From assembly GCA_028718125.1 (NCBI GenBank), contig JAQUMN010000005.1, forward strand, positions 67,784-131,783: a stretch of 64,000 nt of DNA. Direction: 5' to 3'. This stretch comes from Kiritimatiellia bacterium (GTDB lineage Bacteria > Verrucomicrobiota > Kiritimatiellia > JAAZAB01). The notes under the pieces were generated by a model. The model was not told the origin of the DNA and made no database searches. It saw only the letters and a program-made list of their open reading frames with translations. Every line of letters begins with the position of its first letter. Position 1 is the first letter of the stretch. Below, one piece after another: positions 8,993 through 18,327 of this stretch. The position numbers were made by a program, and so were the translations under genes.

Positions 8993-10857
8993 TTGCGACA
9001 TTACGCCTTTCTAAACAGGAGCGCATCAAACTTGAAAAGATTAAGGCGGCCTTGAAGATGATTCGCCGCCGGCTTCGTCGCAGCGTTGATACTGCCGGGG
9101 CTAGACAGCTGTTTGATCAATTCAGAGCTACCATTCACCTCTATGAGGACGTAGCTACTCGAACTCATAACTGCACTATCTCCTCAGCTTATCCTGACAT
9201 ACAAGCCTTGCGAAAATTGGCCATTGAAGCGTATATTGGGCTTGGTAGCCAAGCTGAGCCTAAACTGCTGACGCTCAAGGACTACGACCACCAGCGCTTT
9301 GGTCCTTTTCTAGGGGTCAGTGACGAGGGCAGTGCTGCTGGCGAGATTTGCCGAGCGGCCCTTGCGGATCCGAAATGCATATCATTCAAAACCAGGGCTC
9401 CACTGGTGATTGGCTTAGCACTGGACGCAGAGCGATTGGGCGCGACCGGAGAGGTGGCTGTCGGGCCGGCGGAATACCAGAAAATCCGCCTCGATGCCGC
9501 TCAACGTATTCTGACAACGACGAACGTCGGAACGCGAGTGAACGTTCGACACTATTTGAATCGTCGTGTCGTAGCTGTGCCACCCGACACTCCGAGGAAA
9601 GCGGTGGCACAGGCTATCCGAGGGATCAACCAGGCGATTCAACCCTTTCTCGACGCTCCCGGTGAAAGAGTTCGTCCGCTTCCTGTACTGCTGTCGTTTG
9701 TTGGGCATCCGTCGGTTGCATGGTGTGAACGAATCCTGCGGACGATTCTCAGCAGAACGAACACTCTTGGCCGCAACTCTGTGATTCTCCAGGTAGGGCT
9801 CCAACAACGAGTGTCAGGCGGCAGGGACGGAACTTGTGAAGTCAAACGTCTGATCGATCTTGCTTCTGCATGTGGCGTACATGACGTGGCGGTTGAAGCT
9901 GCGCAGCGCCCTGACGCCGAACGTGTTGTTTCTCAGCCTGGCCTCCTGAACTACTTTTCGCCTACCCTTCTTCAGGACATCTTGAAATACGCATCCAAGC
10001 GTAACGTGAGCCTAACTCCATGGAAGACCGTTGACACTGAAACCACAGCGAGAAACATCTGGATGGGGTTGTCAACTGCGAGACATATGGGGCTGGAGCT
10101 TGGCAAGTACGGTCTTGCCCCGCTCACCTACGAGGAGCAGGAAGCCGTGATTCAGCGGATTCAGGGATGGTTCGGAAGCTGGTGTGCGGCGCCCGTTCAC
10201 TACATTGATCTACCTCAGGTTGATGCGACCACCGTCTATTCGGTCAAAAATACTGTGGAGGGAACAAATTGCTGGCTTGATCTGGTCGGCCGCTACGGGG
10301 TTCCGGTAGTGCTTATAGACACTGCTCAGAAGTCCAAGGGCACGAGACTCATGAAGCGCAGCCCGGCAGACGCAAAAGGCATCTTCCGCCTTGATGAAAT
10401 CCAGGAACTCACCCACCGCGCTCAGCGCCTCGGGGTGAGAGTTCTATGGGCCGGCGGACTGAATGCAGCTCAGGCCCACCAATTAGGTGGACTCGGCGTG
10501 TTTGGCCTATATGTGACGAGTGACGCTGCGGAGAGGATGGCTGTCACGCCTGACTACGACGATGATCCAATGCTTCCTGCTTTGAAGGAGCCGACATTCG
10601 ACAAAGTACTTCATGTCAAGATATTGATTGAGGCAGGATTCTTGGGGGCGAAGCTGCGGGAGGTGGGACTACAGAGCGAGGCGGCCAAGATTCGGCGGCT
10701 TTCGTGCAATCTCCTGACCGCGAAGGACGTCCGGGTGTGCAACCAAGCGCGCACTTTCCATGTCTTAAGACGTCTTCTTGTAAAGTCTTGGAGACACTAT
10801 GAAAGGTGTCGAGTCATATCGTCCCATAGAGAAAGGAGATCGTCACCATGCGCCTGA
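8989..10857 (+). CDS. Large protein with MfnB-like TIM-barrel C-terminal half
   Basis: In this 622-residue protein the stretch from about 390 to 520 resembles (5-formylfuran-3-yl)methyl phosphate synthase (MfnB, DUF556). A strand ends in VLIDTAQKSKGT, matching the DTA-x-K-x-G segment with its lysine. A helix and VRVLWAGGLN follow, then LGGLGVFGLYVTSDA, like the last strands of a phosphate-binding TIM barrel. The N-terminal 350 residues include a basic helical start and repeat-like helices that I do not recognise. It is translationally coupled to the glycosyltransferase-like gene upstream and overlaps the nuclease gene downstream by 10 bases. MfnB makes a methanofuran precursor in archaea; here a nucleotide-related or signalling role is more likely. 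The homology is tentative. Confidence 0.5.
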   Translation: MIATLRLSKQERIKLEKIKAALKMIRRRLRRSVDTAGARQLFDQFRATIHLYEDVATRTHNCTISSAYPDIQALRKLAIEAYIGLGSQAEPKLLTLKDYDHQRFGPFLGVSDEGSAAGEICRAALADPKCISFKTRAPLVIGLALDAERLGATGEVAVGPAEYQKIRLDAAQRILTTTNVGTRVNVRHYLNRRVVAVPPDTPRKAVAQAIRGINQAIQPFLDAPGERVRPLPVLLSFVGHPSVAWCERILRTILSRTNTLGRNSVILQVGLQQRVSGGRDGTCEVKRLIDLASACGVHDVAVEAAQRPDAERVVSQPGLLNYFSPTLLQDILKYASKRNVSLTPWKTVDTETTARNIWMGLSTARHMGLELGKYGLAPLTYEEQEAVIQRIQGWFGSWCAAPVHYIDLPQVDATTVYSVKNTVEGTNCWLDLVGRYGVPVVLIDTAQKSKGTRLMKRSPADAKGIFRLDEIQELTHRAQRLGVRVLWAGGLNAAQAHQLGGLGVFGLYVTSDAAERMAVTPDYDDDPMLPALKEPTFDKVLHVKILIEAGFLGAKLREVGLQSEAAKIRRLSCNLLTAKDVRVCNQARTFHVLRRLLVKSWRHYERCRVISSHRERRSSPCA

Positions 10858-12317
10858 CAGCTTCCGATATTTATTCATACTATCGGCCATCACGATGCAC
10901 GTTGCGCCCATATCTGAAACACAAGGGGGTTGCTGAGGCAGAGCCTGGCGCATACGTACAACTGATACTTCGACTCGGAGAAAGACACGAGCAGTCGCAT
11001 CTAGCTTCCCTTGGCACGTTTGCTGATCTGCGTGGAGGTTCTATTGAAGAGCGTCAGGCAACAACATTGGCGGAGATCAAAAAGGGAGCATCGATAATAT
11101 ATCAGGGCGTGTTGAAGGCCACGGAGTCAATCAAGGGTTTATCCTGTGAAGTTGTGGGTATCCCCGATTTCATGATTCCTCAAGCTAACGGAACTTACGC
11201 AATCCGTGATTCGAAGATGTCCAGACGCATCACTGAGGATGACCACCCCGAGATTCTCAGGCAACTGCGCCTTTACGGCTGGCTATACGAACGGAATATC
11301 GGGCGCGCACCGGCTGAATTGCAGGTTCACTCGGGTACTGGCCAACTTATAGACGTTGTCTATGATCACGGTAAATCCGCTTGGCAGTGCCTGCATGAAA
11401 TAGCGGTGAACGTGGAAGCCGATCAGGAACCGTATGAACCTGTCGGGTGGTCGAAATGCGATGATTGCGGGTTCAAGGACCGATGCTGGGGGCTTGCCGA
11501 GAAGACAAAGGATGTCGCTCTTGTTGAGGGCGTTGATCAAGGACTATCAATTGCTTTGCGACGGATGGGCATCAAGACATATCCTGAACTTCTCGATAAG
11601 TTCAATGTTGAATCTCTTTCTATTGTTCAAAAGCCCCACGGCGCGAAGATGCAGCGAGTAGGCAAGAAGGCTGAGTCCATTTTAAGAATGGCCACAGCCC
11701 TGGCCAGACGAGAGGAAATCATTATTGAACCGCCTGCCGTTCCTCGGCATGAGAACTATGTTATGTTTGACTTGGAGGGATTGCCGCCTCAAATGGATGA
11801 GATCGACAAAATATATCTATGGGGTATGCAAGTGTTTGGCCAAAAGCCGGGGGCCTTTCTGCCCGCAACATCTAGCTTCGGTGAGGACGGCGACAGAGAG
11901 GGATGGGAACGATTCCTCACCAACTCGAAAGCCATCTTTGAGGAGTATGGCGACATACCGTTTGTCCACTGGGCATCGTACGAGAAGACGAACTTGGATA
12001 AGTACGTCCAGCGTTATGGGGATGAGGATGGTATCGCCGCACGGGTTCGGACAAACCTGCTCGACCTACTGCCAATCACCAAGCGTTCAGTCGCCCTGCC
12101 GTTGCCCAGTTATGGCCTCAAGGTGATCGAAAAGTACGTCGGGTTCAAACGCACTCAGGAAGAGTACGGGGGCGATTGGTCTATGGCTAAGTACATTGAG
12201 GCAATAGAGACTCATGACGACAAATTGCGTGCACAGTTAATGAACGAGATCCTCACGTACAACAACGAGGACCTTCAGGCGACATGGGCGGTGCTTCAGT
12301 GGCTTCTGAGAAAATGA
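10848..12317 (+). CDS. TM0106-type RecB-like nuclease with RNase H-like domain
   Basis: The 489-residue protein has the two-part layout of the TM0106 family. Residues 1-215 form a PD-(D/E)XK RecB-type nuclease: a C17 near the N-terminus, GIPDF and RDSKM as the D...DxK core near 107-124, and CDDCGFKDRC near 203-212. These four cysteines fit an iron-sulfur cluster as in Cas4 and AddB. Residues 300-489 are an RNase H/DnaQ-like exonuclease starting with VMFDLEG (DxE), with later HWASYEK and a terminal YNNEDLQA. The start within the previous gene is backed by AAGGAG. In this operon it is probably a DNA-processing effector working with the helicase that follows. Confidence 0.82.
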   Translation: MRLTASDIYSYYRPSRCTLRPYLKHKGVAEAEPGAYVQLILRLGERHEQSHLASLGTFADLRGGSIEERQATTLAEIKKGASIIYQGVLKATESIKGLSCEVVGIPDFMIPQANGTYAIRDSKMSRRITEDDHPEILRQLRLYGWLYERNIGRAPAELQVHSGTGQLIDVVYDHGKSAWQCLHEIAVNVEADQEPYEPVGWSKCDDCGFKDRCWGLAEKTKDVALVEGVDQGLSIALRRMGIKTYPELLDKFNVESLSIVQKPHGAKMQRVGKKAESILRMATALARREEIIIEPPAVPRHENYVMFDLEGLPPQMDEIDKIYLWGMQVFGQKPGAFLPATSSFGEDGDREGWERFLTNSKAIFEEYGDIPFVHWASYEKTNLDKYVQRYGDEDGIAARVRTNLLDLLPITKRSVALPLPSYGLKVIEKYVGFKRTQEEYGGDWSMAKYIEAIETHDDKLRAQLMNEILTYNNEDLQATWAVLQWLLRK

Positions 12318-12438
12318 TTGCGATGATTTTTTCCGTTGAATGTTGAGAGTATTGCGTATTTCCGTGGAGAATACGGTCCGTTCAGCTTTTTAGGACGAGA
12401 AATACAAGCACTTGTCGATACGAAGGTGCATTAAATAT

Positions 12439-12447
12439 TGCTATACT
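12439..12447 (+). promoter_or_regulatory. Extended -10 promoter candidate
   Basis: TGCTATACT fits an extended -10 box 44 bases upstream of the helicase ATG; no convincing -35 is needed for this class. It lies in the 173-base gap after the nuclease gene and would allow separate expression of the helicase. Confidence 0.4.
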
Positions 12448-12490
12448 GCTTTTGCGGTTCTGAGGTCAGTGCTGCAAAGGAGTCGCGACT

Positions 12491-15400
12491 ATGCCACTTA
12501 GACAGAAAGATGTTGATCAGATCACGGCCCTTTCCTTGCCGGAAGTGTGGACATTCAACGACAAGGCGTCGCCTGTGCGCCGATGTCACTTGGCATGCGA
12601 CTCCGAAAGTCTGCCCTGCCACGCATCTGTTCTGAAGACTTTTCGCAAAAGAATAGTTCAGTTACAAGTTACGCTACCTTCGGGAGAGATTGTTCTTCTT
12701 GGCAGACAAAGCAAAGAGGATGATTTATTCGGAAAAGCAAATCGAATCCTTTGTGACAACAACCTTTGTATTCGAGACGACACACTGCTTACGTCACAAA
12801 AAGCAGAGTGGCAGAAACATCCGCAACTGATCCAAGCTGATGCGGACAAGATGGCCACTCTCGCCCGCTCTTCATGGACTGATGGCCTGATGTTTGTTGA
12901 GGAAAGGCGAGGTGCTGATGGCCATGCAGGCTTTCGAACTCCTCAAATCGGTGCGTTGCATGCTATCGCTGCTCACTGCTCGGTTTCTACGAAGCCGTCG
13001 GTCATTATTATGCCTACAGGTACAGGAAAGACAGAAGTAATGCTCGCTTGCTTGGTCATGCGTCGTCCTGCGCGACTGCTCGTCCTCGTTCCATCTGATG
13101 CGCTTCGACTCCAAACATTTGAGAAATTCGTTCACCTGGGGATTCTGTCCCACTTGCGCACTCTATCGCCGTCAGTGATTAGACCAGTAGTAGGTCGAAT
13201 CACCAGCACGCTCCGAGAAACAGAAATTGACGCTGTAGACACCTGCAATGTTGTCATCAGTACCGTAGCTGCGCTTCAAGGTATGCCTACACCCTTACTC
13301 CGGCAGTTTTTGAATAAATTCGATACAGTGTTCTTCGATGAAGCACACCATATTCCGGCTCTGTCATGGGACAGGATTTACGTAAACTTGGAAAAACAAC
13401 TTGTATTACAGTTTACGGCGACACCGTTTCGGCTGGATGGATGCCGGTTACCTGGACGTATTATCTACAATTTCCCGTTGCGACTCGCACAGGCGCAAGG
13501 ATACTTTCGGAGAATTCATTTCCGCGATGTATTCGAACCAGACCCATCAGACGGAGATGCAAAGGTCGCTGCTGTCGCCGTTGAGCAACTTCGCGCCGAC
13601 CTCGCGTCCGGATTCAATCATCTGCTGCTAGCTCGTGCAGATACTACAGAGCGGGCCGAGACTATTTTCCGCGACATCTATGCTGCCCGATACTCCGACC
13701 TACGACCTGCCATCATTCACAGTAGAGTTAGAGAGTATCGCCGAGTGTTAGAAGCAATAAAAGCTGGTCAGCACCGGATTGTTGTCTGCGTTGACATGTT
13801 TGGTGAGGGCTTAGACTTGCCATCATTGAAGATAGCGGCCTTACACGATCCGCATAAGAGTCTCGGTGTTACTTTGCAGTTCACAGGTCGTTTCACACGA
13901 GATGCCGCCAAGATAGGTGATGCCACGGTTGTAGCAAACATAGCTGACCCGCGAGTCTCTGACGCCATCGAAGAGTTATATGCCGAAGACTCGGATTGGA
14001 ACGAACTCATACCAGAGCTAAGCTCGAAAGCCGTCCAATCGCAGGTGGATTTCTCAGATTTTCTCGACCGTATGGAGAGAAGCGTCAAGGGCGATGAAGA
14101 ACTATTCGATCTTAATGTCCTCCGGCCGAAGACCAGTACAGTAATTTTCAGCGCAAAGAATTTTAAACCGCAGAAGTTTCGAAAGGCCGTCCGGAAGACG
14201 GGTCATATTGAACGCGTGTGGCAAAGCAAGGATAAGAACCTGTTGATTTTCATAACCAGATCGAAGATTCCCATTGAATGGGCTGCCATTCGTGAAACAT
14301 CCGACGAGATATGGGACCTGTTCGTAGTGGCGTACGAATCGCAGCGCCACCTGCTTTTCATCCATAGTTCTCAAAAAGGACTTTTACATCATGAATTGGC
14401 AAAGGCAGTGGGCGGTGATGATGCATTTCTTCTTAGCGGGGAGCGAATGTTCCGGGCTTTCCATGGAATCAGTCGGCTGATCTTTCATAATGTCGGACTA
14501 TACAACCGTGGGACGAAACTCCGTTTTCGGATGTACACCGGACTTGATGTCGGGGACGCTATCAATCCTGCTGTGCAAGCAGGAGCGACGAAATCGAATC
14601 TGTTCGCAGTAGGATACGATGATGGCCAAAGAGTCTCGGTAGGTGTTTCCAATAAGGGTCGGGTTTGGTCGATGAGTTCCAGTTCGATCCCAGACTGGAC
14701 TCAATGGTGTACGAGAATTGCGGATAAAGTGCTGGATGAAGGTATTCCGACGAACGAGTTTCTGAAGCACACGCTGATCCCAAAGGAGGTATCTCAGCTT
14801 CCTTCTGGCACACTTTTTTCAGTCGCATTCCCAAATGAATGGTACTCTTCGGAAATGCAGAGCGCTCGTCTGTTTGAGAATCAACAAGAACGAAACGTTC
14901 ATGCACTGGGCCTCAACAGTTATCAGATCATCGATTCCAGCACCGCCGAGTTTCAGTTGGGTTGTGAAGGAAGCTCTCCCTCAATGTTCAAGTTGGTATG
15001 GGGTCCTAGGGAGGGTCAGTTTTCAGTTGTCCACGAATCTGGGCCCTCACTGACACTACGCATGTCAAAGATCTCATGGACACTGGAGGAATATCTGCGG
15101 GATCATCCGCCTGTCCTGCTATTTGTTGATGGTTCAGAGGTGCTCGGCTCACGATTGCTCGAAGTAAATCAACCTTTGAGCCACACTTATGATCCGGCGG
15201 CAATCATTACGTTTAATTGGACTGGGACAGATATCAGAGCGGAGTCGAAGTGGAAACGTGGGATTTGTAGGCGGGAATCAATTCAGGCCCATGTGATCGA
15301 TTTCTTGATCGGTCAGAACAACCGATTTGTGTTCGATGACGATGATTCAGGTGAAGTAGCTGATATTGTCGAAATAGTTGAGCGGTCTCAAGAGGTGCTA

Positions 15401-15781
15401 TTCCGGTTTTACCACTGTAAATATTCTAGCGGAAGCCAGCCCGGCGAGCGGGTGAAGGACCTTTACGAAGTATGTGGACAAGCCGTACGCAGTGTCCGCT
15501 GGACTACCGATCCCCATCATTTGATGGATCACCTTCAGTATCGAGAGAAGCCAGTCATGTTGAACGGACGTCCATCACGTTTTGAAAAGGGTGATCTTCA
15601 TACCCTTGTGAGTCTCAAGAGACGTATGCGGCGACTTAGGATCCGCTACGAAATAGCAATCGTGCAGCCAGGTATCTCTAAAGCGCAATGTGATCCAGAG
15701 ACGACAACAATACTGGGGGCTGCGAATGCTTTCGTTCTGGATATCACCGGGGCACCGTTGTCCGTGATCGCAAGCGCCTGA
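12491..15781 (+). CDS. SF2 DEAD/DEAH helicase with nuclease-like C-terminus
   Basis: The 1096-residue protein contains MPTGTGKTE (Walker A, about 174-182), FFDEAHH (Walker B, about 280), FTATPFR (motif III, about 305) and LQFTGRFTRD (motif VI, about 462), so both RecA lobes of an SF2 helicase are present. Residues 500-900 are unassigned. Around 930-985, acidic residues (DDDDSGEVADIV) are followed by LFRFYHCKYS, resembling the D...(E)xK core of a restriction-endonuclease fold. AAAGGAG precedes the ATG. It follows the three coupled genes at 8066-12317 on the same strand after a 173-base gap and probably belongs with them as the DNA-translocating component of a defence system. The helicase is certain; the nuclease domain is tentative. 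Confidence 0.85.
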   Translation: MPLRQKDVDQITALSLPEVWTFNDKASPVRRCHLACDSESLPCHASVLKTFRKRIVQLQVTLPSGEIVLLGRQSKEDDLFGKANRILCDNNLCIRDDTLLTSQKAEWQKHPQLIQADADKMATLARSSWTDGLMFVEERRGADGHAGFRTPQIGALHAIAAHCSVSTKPSVIIMPTGTGKTEVMLACLVMRRPARLLVLVPSDALRLQTFEKFVHLGILSHLRTLSPSVIRPVVGRITSTLRETEIDAVDTCNVVISTVAALQGMPTPLLRQFLNKFDTVFFDEAHHIPALSWDRIYVNLEKQLVLQFTATPFRLDGCRLPGRIIYNFPLRLAQAQGYFRRIHFRDVFEPDPSDGDAKVAAVAVEQLRADLASGFNHLLLARADTTERAETIFRDIYAARYSDLRPAIIHSRVREYRRVLEAIKAGQHRIVVCVDMFGEGLDLPSLKIAALHDPHKSLGVTLQFTGRFTRDAAKIGDATVVANIADPRVSDAIEELYAEDSDWNELIPELSSKAVQSQVDFSDFLDRMERSVKGDEELFDLNVLRPKTSTVIFSAKNFKPQKFRKAVRKTGHIERVWQSKDKNLLIFITRSKIPIEWAAIRETSDEIWDLFVVAYESQRHLLFIHSSQKGLLHHELAKAVGGDDAFLLSGERMFRAFHGISRLIFHNVGLYNRGTKLRFRMYTGLDVGDAINPAVQAGATKSNLFAVGYDDGQRVSVGVSNKGRVWSMSSSSIPDWTQWCTRIADKVLDEGIPTNEFLKHTLIPKEVSQLPSGTLFSVAFPNEWYSSEMQSARLFENQQERNVHALGLNSYQIIDSSTAEFQLGCEGSSPSMFKLVWGPREGQFSVVHESGPSLTLRMSKISWTLEEYLRDHPPVLLFVDGSEVLGSRLLEVNQPLSHTYDPAAIITFNWTGTDIRAESKWKRGICRRESIQAHVIDFLIGQNNRFVFDDDDSGEVADIVEIVERSQEVLFRFYHCKYSSGSQPGERVKDLYEVCGQAVRSVRWTTDPHHLMDHLQYREKPVMLNGRPSRFEKGDLHTLVSLKRRMRRLRIRYEIAIVQPGISKAQCDPETTTILGAANAFVLDITGAPLSVIASA

Positions 15782-15802
15782 TGGTCCACGCAAGCGCTCC
15801 AC

Positions 15803-15831
15803 TCAACAGCAACCTTTTTATACTGTATAAT
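15803..15831 (+). promoter_or_regulatory. Promoter upstream of orc1/cdc6-like gene
   Basis: TATAAT at 15826-15831 is 17 bases from TCAACA at 15803-15808, a plausible sigma-70 promoter. The overlapping TTTTTATAC at 15815-15823 could equally be read as an archaeal TATA box about 35 bases before the ATG. Either would drive the initiator gene. Confidence 0.45.
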
Positions 15832-15851
15832 CTTGTTTTCGTATAAGGTGA

Positions 15852-16958
15852 ATGCGTGAAAAGAGGATGGAGAGCTTACTTGAGTACATCGAGAAATCGC
15901 GTGAGGAGGCTGAACGCGTCGGGTCGAGTGTAAAGGACTTCAGAGTATTTGATTTCTCGTTCATTCCGGATAAGCCGCTGGTCCGGCCGGAAACAAAACG
16001 TATTATTGACTGCCTGGTGCGTTATCAGCAGAGCGGTATTCCCCGCCATCTGGTCATTGTCGGCCCCCGTGGTTGTGGGAAAACCCTGACTTTTCGCTAT
16101 CTTGCAAAGGCGCTGAAAGAGAAATTGGGGCTGCCCTTCCACGGTGTGAATTGCCGTGTTCACAACACGTCATTCAAGGTCCTGGCAAACATTCTGAAAA
16201 TGCACCCAAGGGGTTATGCCTACTCTGAGCTATGCGAGCGATTCGAACAGACGATTCCCGGCCCCGCCGTGATCGTCTTGGACGAGAGCGATATGCTCTG
16301 TGAAAAAGATGTCCGTAAAGATGTTCTTTATTTCCTATCGCGAAGCAAGCGGCAGTATTCCGTCGTCCTGCTGAGTAATAATCCGCGCTATCTCCGGAGC
16401 CTTGACGAATCCACACGTTCGTCCCTGCAACCTGAATATATTCATTTTGACAGCTATTCCGCCCAGGAGATCCTCGACATTCTGAAGGATCGTGCCGAAA
16501 CGGGGCTGAAGACAGTTGATGAGGCCATGCTTGGTGAGATTGCCGCGATGACTGCAAAGAATATCGGCGGGGATGCCAGAGTGGGTATCAAGTCTCTGCT
16601 CTATTGCGCAACGAAAGAGGCGGAGAGTGTACAGGTGTGTTTCAATAAAGCGCGTGAGGATGTCATCGCCGATGTCCTAAGCAATACGAATGAGAAATCG
16701 CTTCTGATCCTGAAGGCCGCTCTGCTGGAGCCTACGCGACTGGTCAAGGCTGTCTATCAGCAGTATGTCGCCCTGTGTCGGCAATACAGGGAAGAACCCT
16801 ATGGCTACACGCAGTACTATGCTGCGATTGGCTTTATGGCATCATTGGGCATTTTGGTTCTGGTCAGCGCAAAGGTGGATAGAACCTTCAGCAATCGAAT
16901 TGAATTACTCGTGACCGCAGATCAAATTGATGCGGCCATTGCGAAACGCTTTCACTGA
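15852..16958 (+). CDS. Orc1/Cdc6-like AAA+ ATPase (replication initiator type)
   Basis: The 368-residue protein matches archaeal Orc1/Cdc6 in length and order. There is an N-terminal helical segment with VFDFSFIPDKPLVRPET (strand before the ATPase, as in Cdc6), GPRGCGKT near 70-77 (Walker A) and VIVLDESD near 138-145 (Walker B). VVLLSNNPRYL is sensor 1 and a SSLQP turn carries the arginine-finger region. The last 85 residues are predicted to form a winged-helix domain. Orc1/Cdc6 proteins are hallmarks of archaeal chromosomes, plasmids and viruses and are rare in bacteria. Here it sits next to a HerA-like ATPase and near a recombinase, which suggests an element's own replication or partition factor. 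A generic AAA+ defence ATPase is the alternative. Confidence 0.75.
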   Translation: MREKRMESLLEYIEKSREEAERVGSSVKDFRVFDFSFIPDKPLVRPETKRIIDCLVRYQQSGIPRHLVIVGPRGCGKTLTFRYLAKALKEKLGLPFHGVNCRVHNTSFKVLANILKMHPRGYAYSELCERFEQTIPGPAVIVLDESDMLCEKDVRKDVLYFLSRSKRQYSVVLLSNNPRYLRSLDESTRSSLQPEYIHFDSYSAQEILDILKDRAETGLKTVDEAMLGEIAAMTAKNIGGDARVGIKSLLYCATKEAESVQVCFNKAREDVIADVLSNTNEKSLLILKAALLEPTRLVKAVYQQYVALCRQYREEPYGYTQYYAAIGFMASLGILVLVSAKVDRTFSNRIELLVTADQIDAAIAKRFH

Positions 16959-17052
16959 CGGGTCGCGCCATTATCTGCCAGACATTATCAAAGAAAGCTT
17001 TCAATCCCTCGTCTGACATGATATTTCTGAAACCAATACAGAGAAGACCATT

Positions 17053-18069
17053 ATGAATTTGCCGGAACGGATAAAACAGCATCAGGCTGAATCTGAATCA
17101 TATGCGATTCTGATCTATCACCTTCGCAAACTAGGCATCTTTCGGAACTTGACTGAGAACGATTACGGGATTGATTTCGAGATTGAGATTGTCAAAGACG
17201 GCCAAGTCACAGGCAAGTTCGTCAAAGCCCAAGTAAAATCATCCGCGAAGATCAATATCCGCGAGAAGGATTCTGTTCCAACTGTTGGCGGCATCAAACA
17301 ATCAACTCTCAACTACTGGACTGAACTCAGCAGGCATGTGAATGTCCTCATATATGCAGTCGACCTGACGACTGAGGCTATTTACATGACAAAGCCAATC
17401 TTCTGGCAGGCCGCGAAGCTTATTGATGGCTCCGACGAATCCAAGACTGTTGAGTTTCTTCCTGTCGACAAACATCACATCGAGATTGCCAGCGCTCTTA
17501 CATATTGCTATGCGTTGGCTCCAACCGTTTCAGACCATATCCATTGGCATACCCAGGCATTGCGACAGATCGATAACTTCCTAAGTCTGTACAGTGGTGT
17601 GTTTCACTATGACGCTGAATGTACCGTTCAAGACCCAGAAGTCTTTGAGTCATTTCTGGATACTACTTCGGCGTTGCACTTGGAATCGATGAAAACGAAT
17701 TACTTTAAGGCGAAAGATGACAACGAGAAATGGCGAAGCGTTCGACACTGGGAATCAAAGACCGAACACAACGAGCTCTACAACTATGTTTGTCAGCATC
17801 CTATGAAGGTGCTTATGCCAGAATTTCTTGGTCGGCTTCGCAAGCTTTACGATTGGGCCGTCGCAGCACGCTACTATCTGTTCTATAGTTATCCGAAATA
17901 TCTTGAACTGATCTATAAGAACCCCATCCCTACTGACATCAGCCATGATGCCCTGACTGGAGTCAATCCTGAAATAGGATTCCCAAAGAGGACGGAAATG
18001 GATTTCCATTGTTTCTTGTCCGATCTCACCGCGAGCTACTTGCGGAAGCAAGCTACAGACAAACATTGA
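17053..18069 (+). CDS. DUF4365-domain protein, PD-(D/E)XK nuclease-like
   Basis: The 338-residue protein starts with a DUF4365 module: ESESYAILIYHL, then NDYGIDFEIEIV, then KFVKAQVKSS. The spacing D...E...QxK is the PD-(D/E)XK core, near residues 40-45 and 60. The C-terminal 200 residues are helical and not recognised. DUF4365 proteins are found in defence islands and on mobile elements, alone or fused to effector domains. It follows the initiator-like gene by 94 bases on the same strand and is likely expressed with it. Nuclease activity is inferred from the motif only. Confidence 0.7.
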   Translation: MNLPERIKQHQAESESYAILIYHLRKLGIFRNLTENDYGIDFEIEIVKDGQVTGKFVKAQVKSSAKINIREKDSVPTVGGIKQSTLNYWTELSRHVNVLIYAVDLTTEAIYMTKPIFWQAAKLIDGSDESKTVEFLPVDKHHIEIASALTYCYALAPTVSDHIHWHTQALRQIDNFLSLYSGVFHYDAECTVQDPEVFESFLDTTSALHLESMKTNYFKAKDDNEKWRSVRHWESKTEHNELYNYVCQHPMKVLMPEFLGRLRKLYDWAVAARYYLFYSYPKYLELIYKNPIPTDISHDALTGVNPEIGFPKRTEMDFHCFLSDLTASYLRKQATDKH

Positions 18070-18327
18070 ACGTCTTGTCTGGCTGCACCAATGCCTGCTG
18101 TGGCATTATTGCGGTAAGAGTCTATTGCACAGAAGCACATGAATCGGAAGAGAGAGCAAACTGAATGCGTGACAGACGCCTGGAACGCATGATGTGGAGC
18201 ACGGCGTTCACGACCTTCTTCTTTCTTTTTCTTTATAAACTTTTTGTTATTAGTTATTAGTGGTAACAGCTCGTTTCGTTGTGAGTGTCCAGTGACTTTG
18301 CCGACGTAAACAGCACACTCTCTCTGC
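18070..18327. other. Gap between convergent genes, no gene seen
   Basis: No convincing reading frame. A pyrimidine-rich tract with TTTATAAAC near 18233-18241 and an AT-rich stretch around 18245-18260 are the only notable parts. No clear terminator hairpin is visible. Confidence 0.5.
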
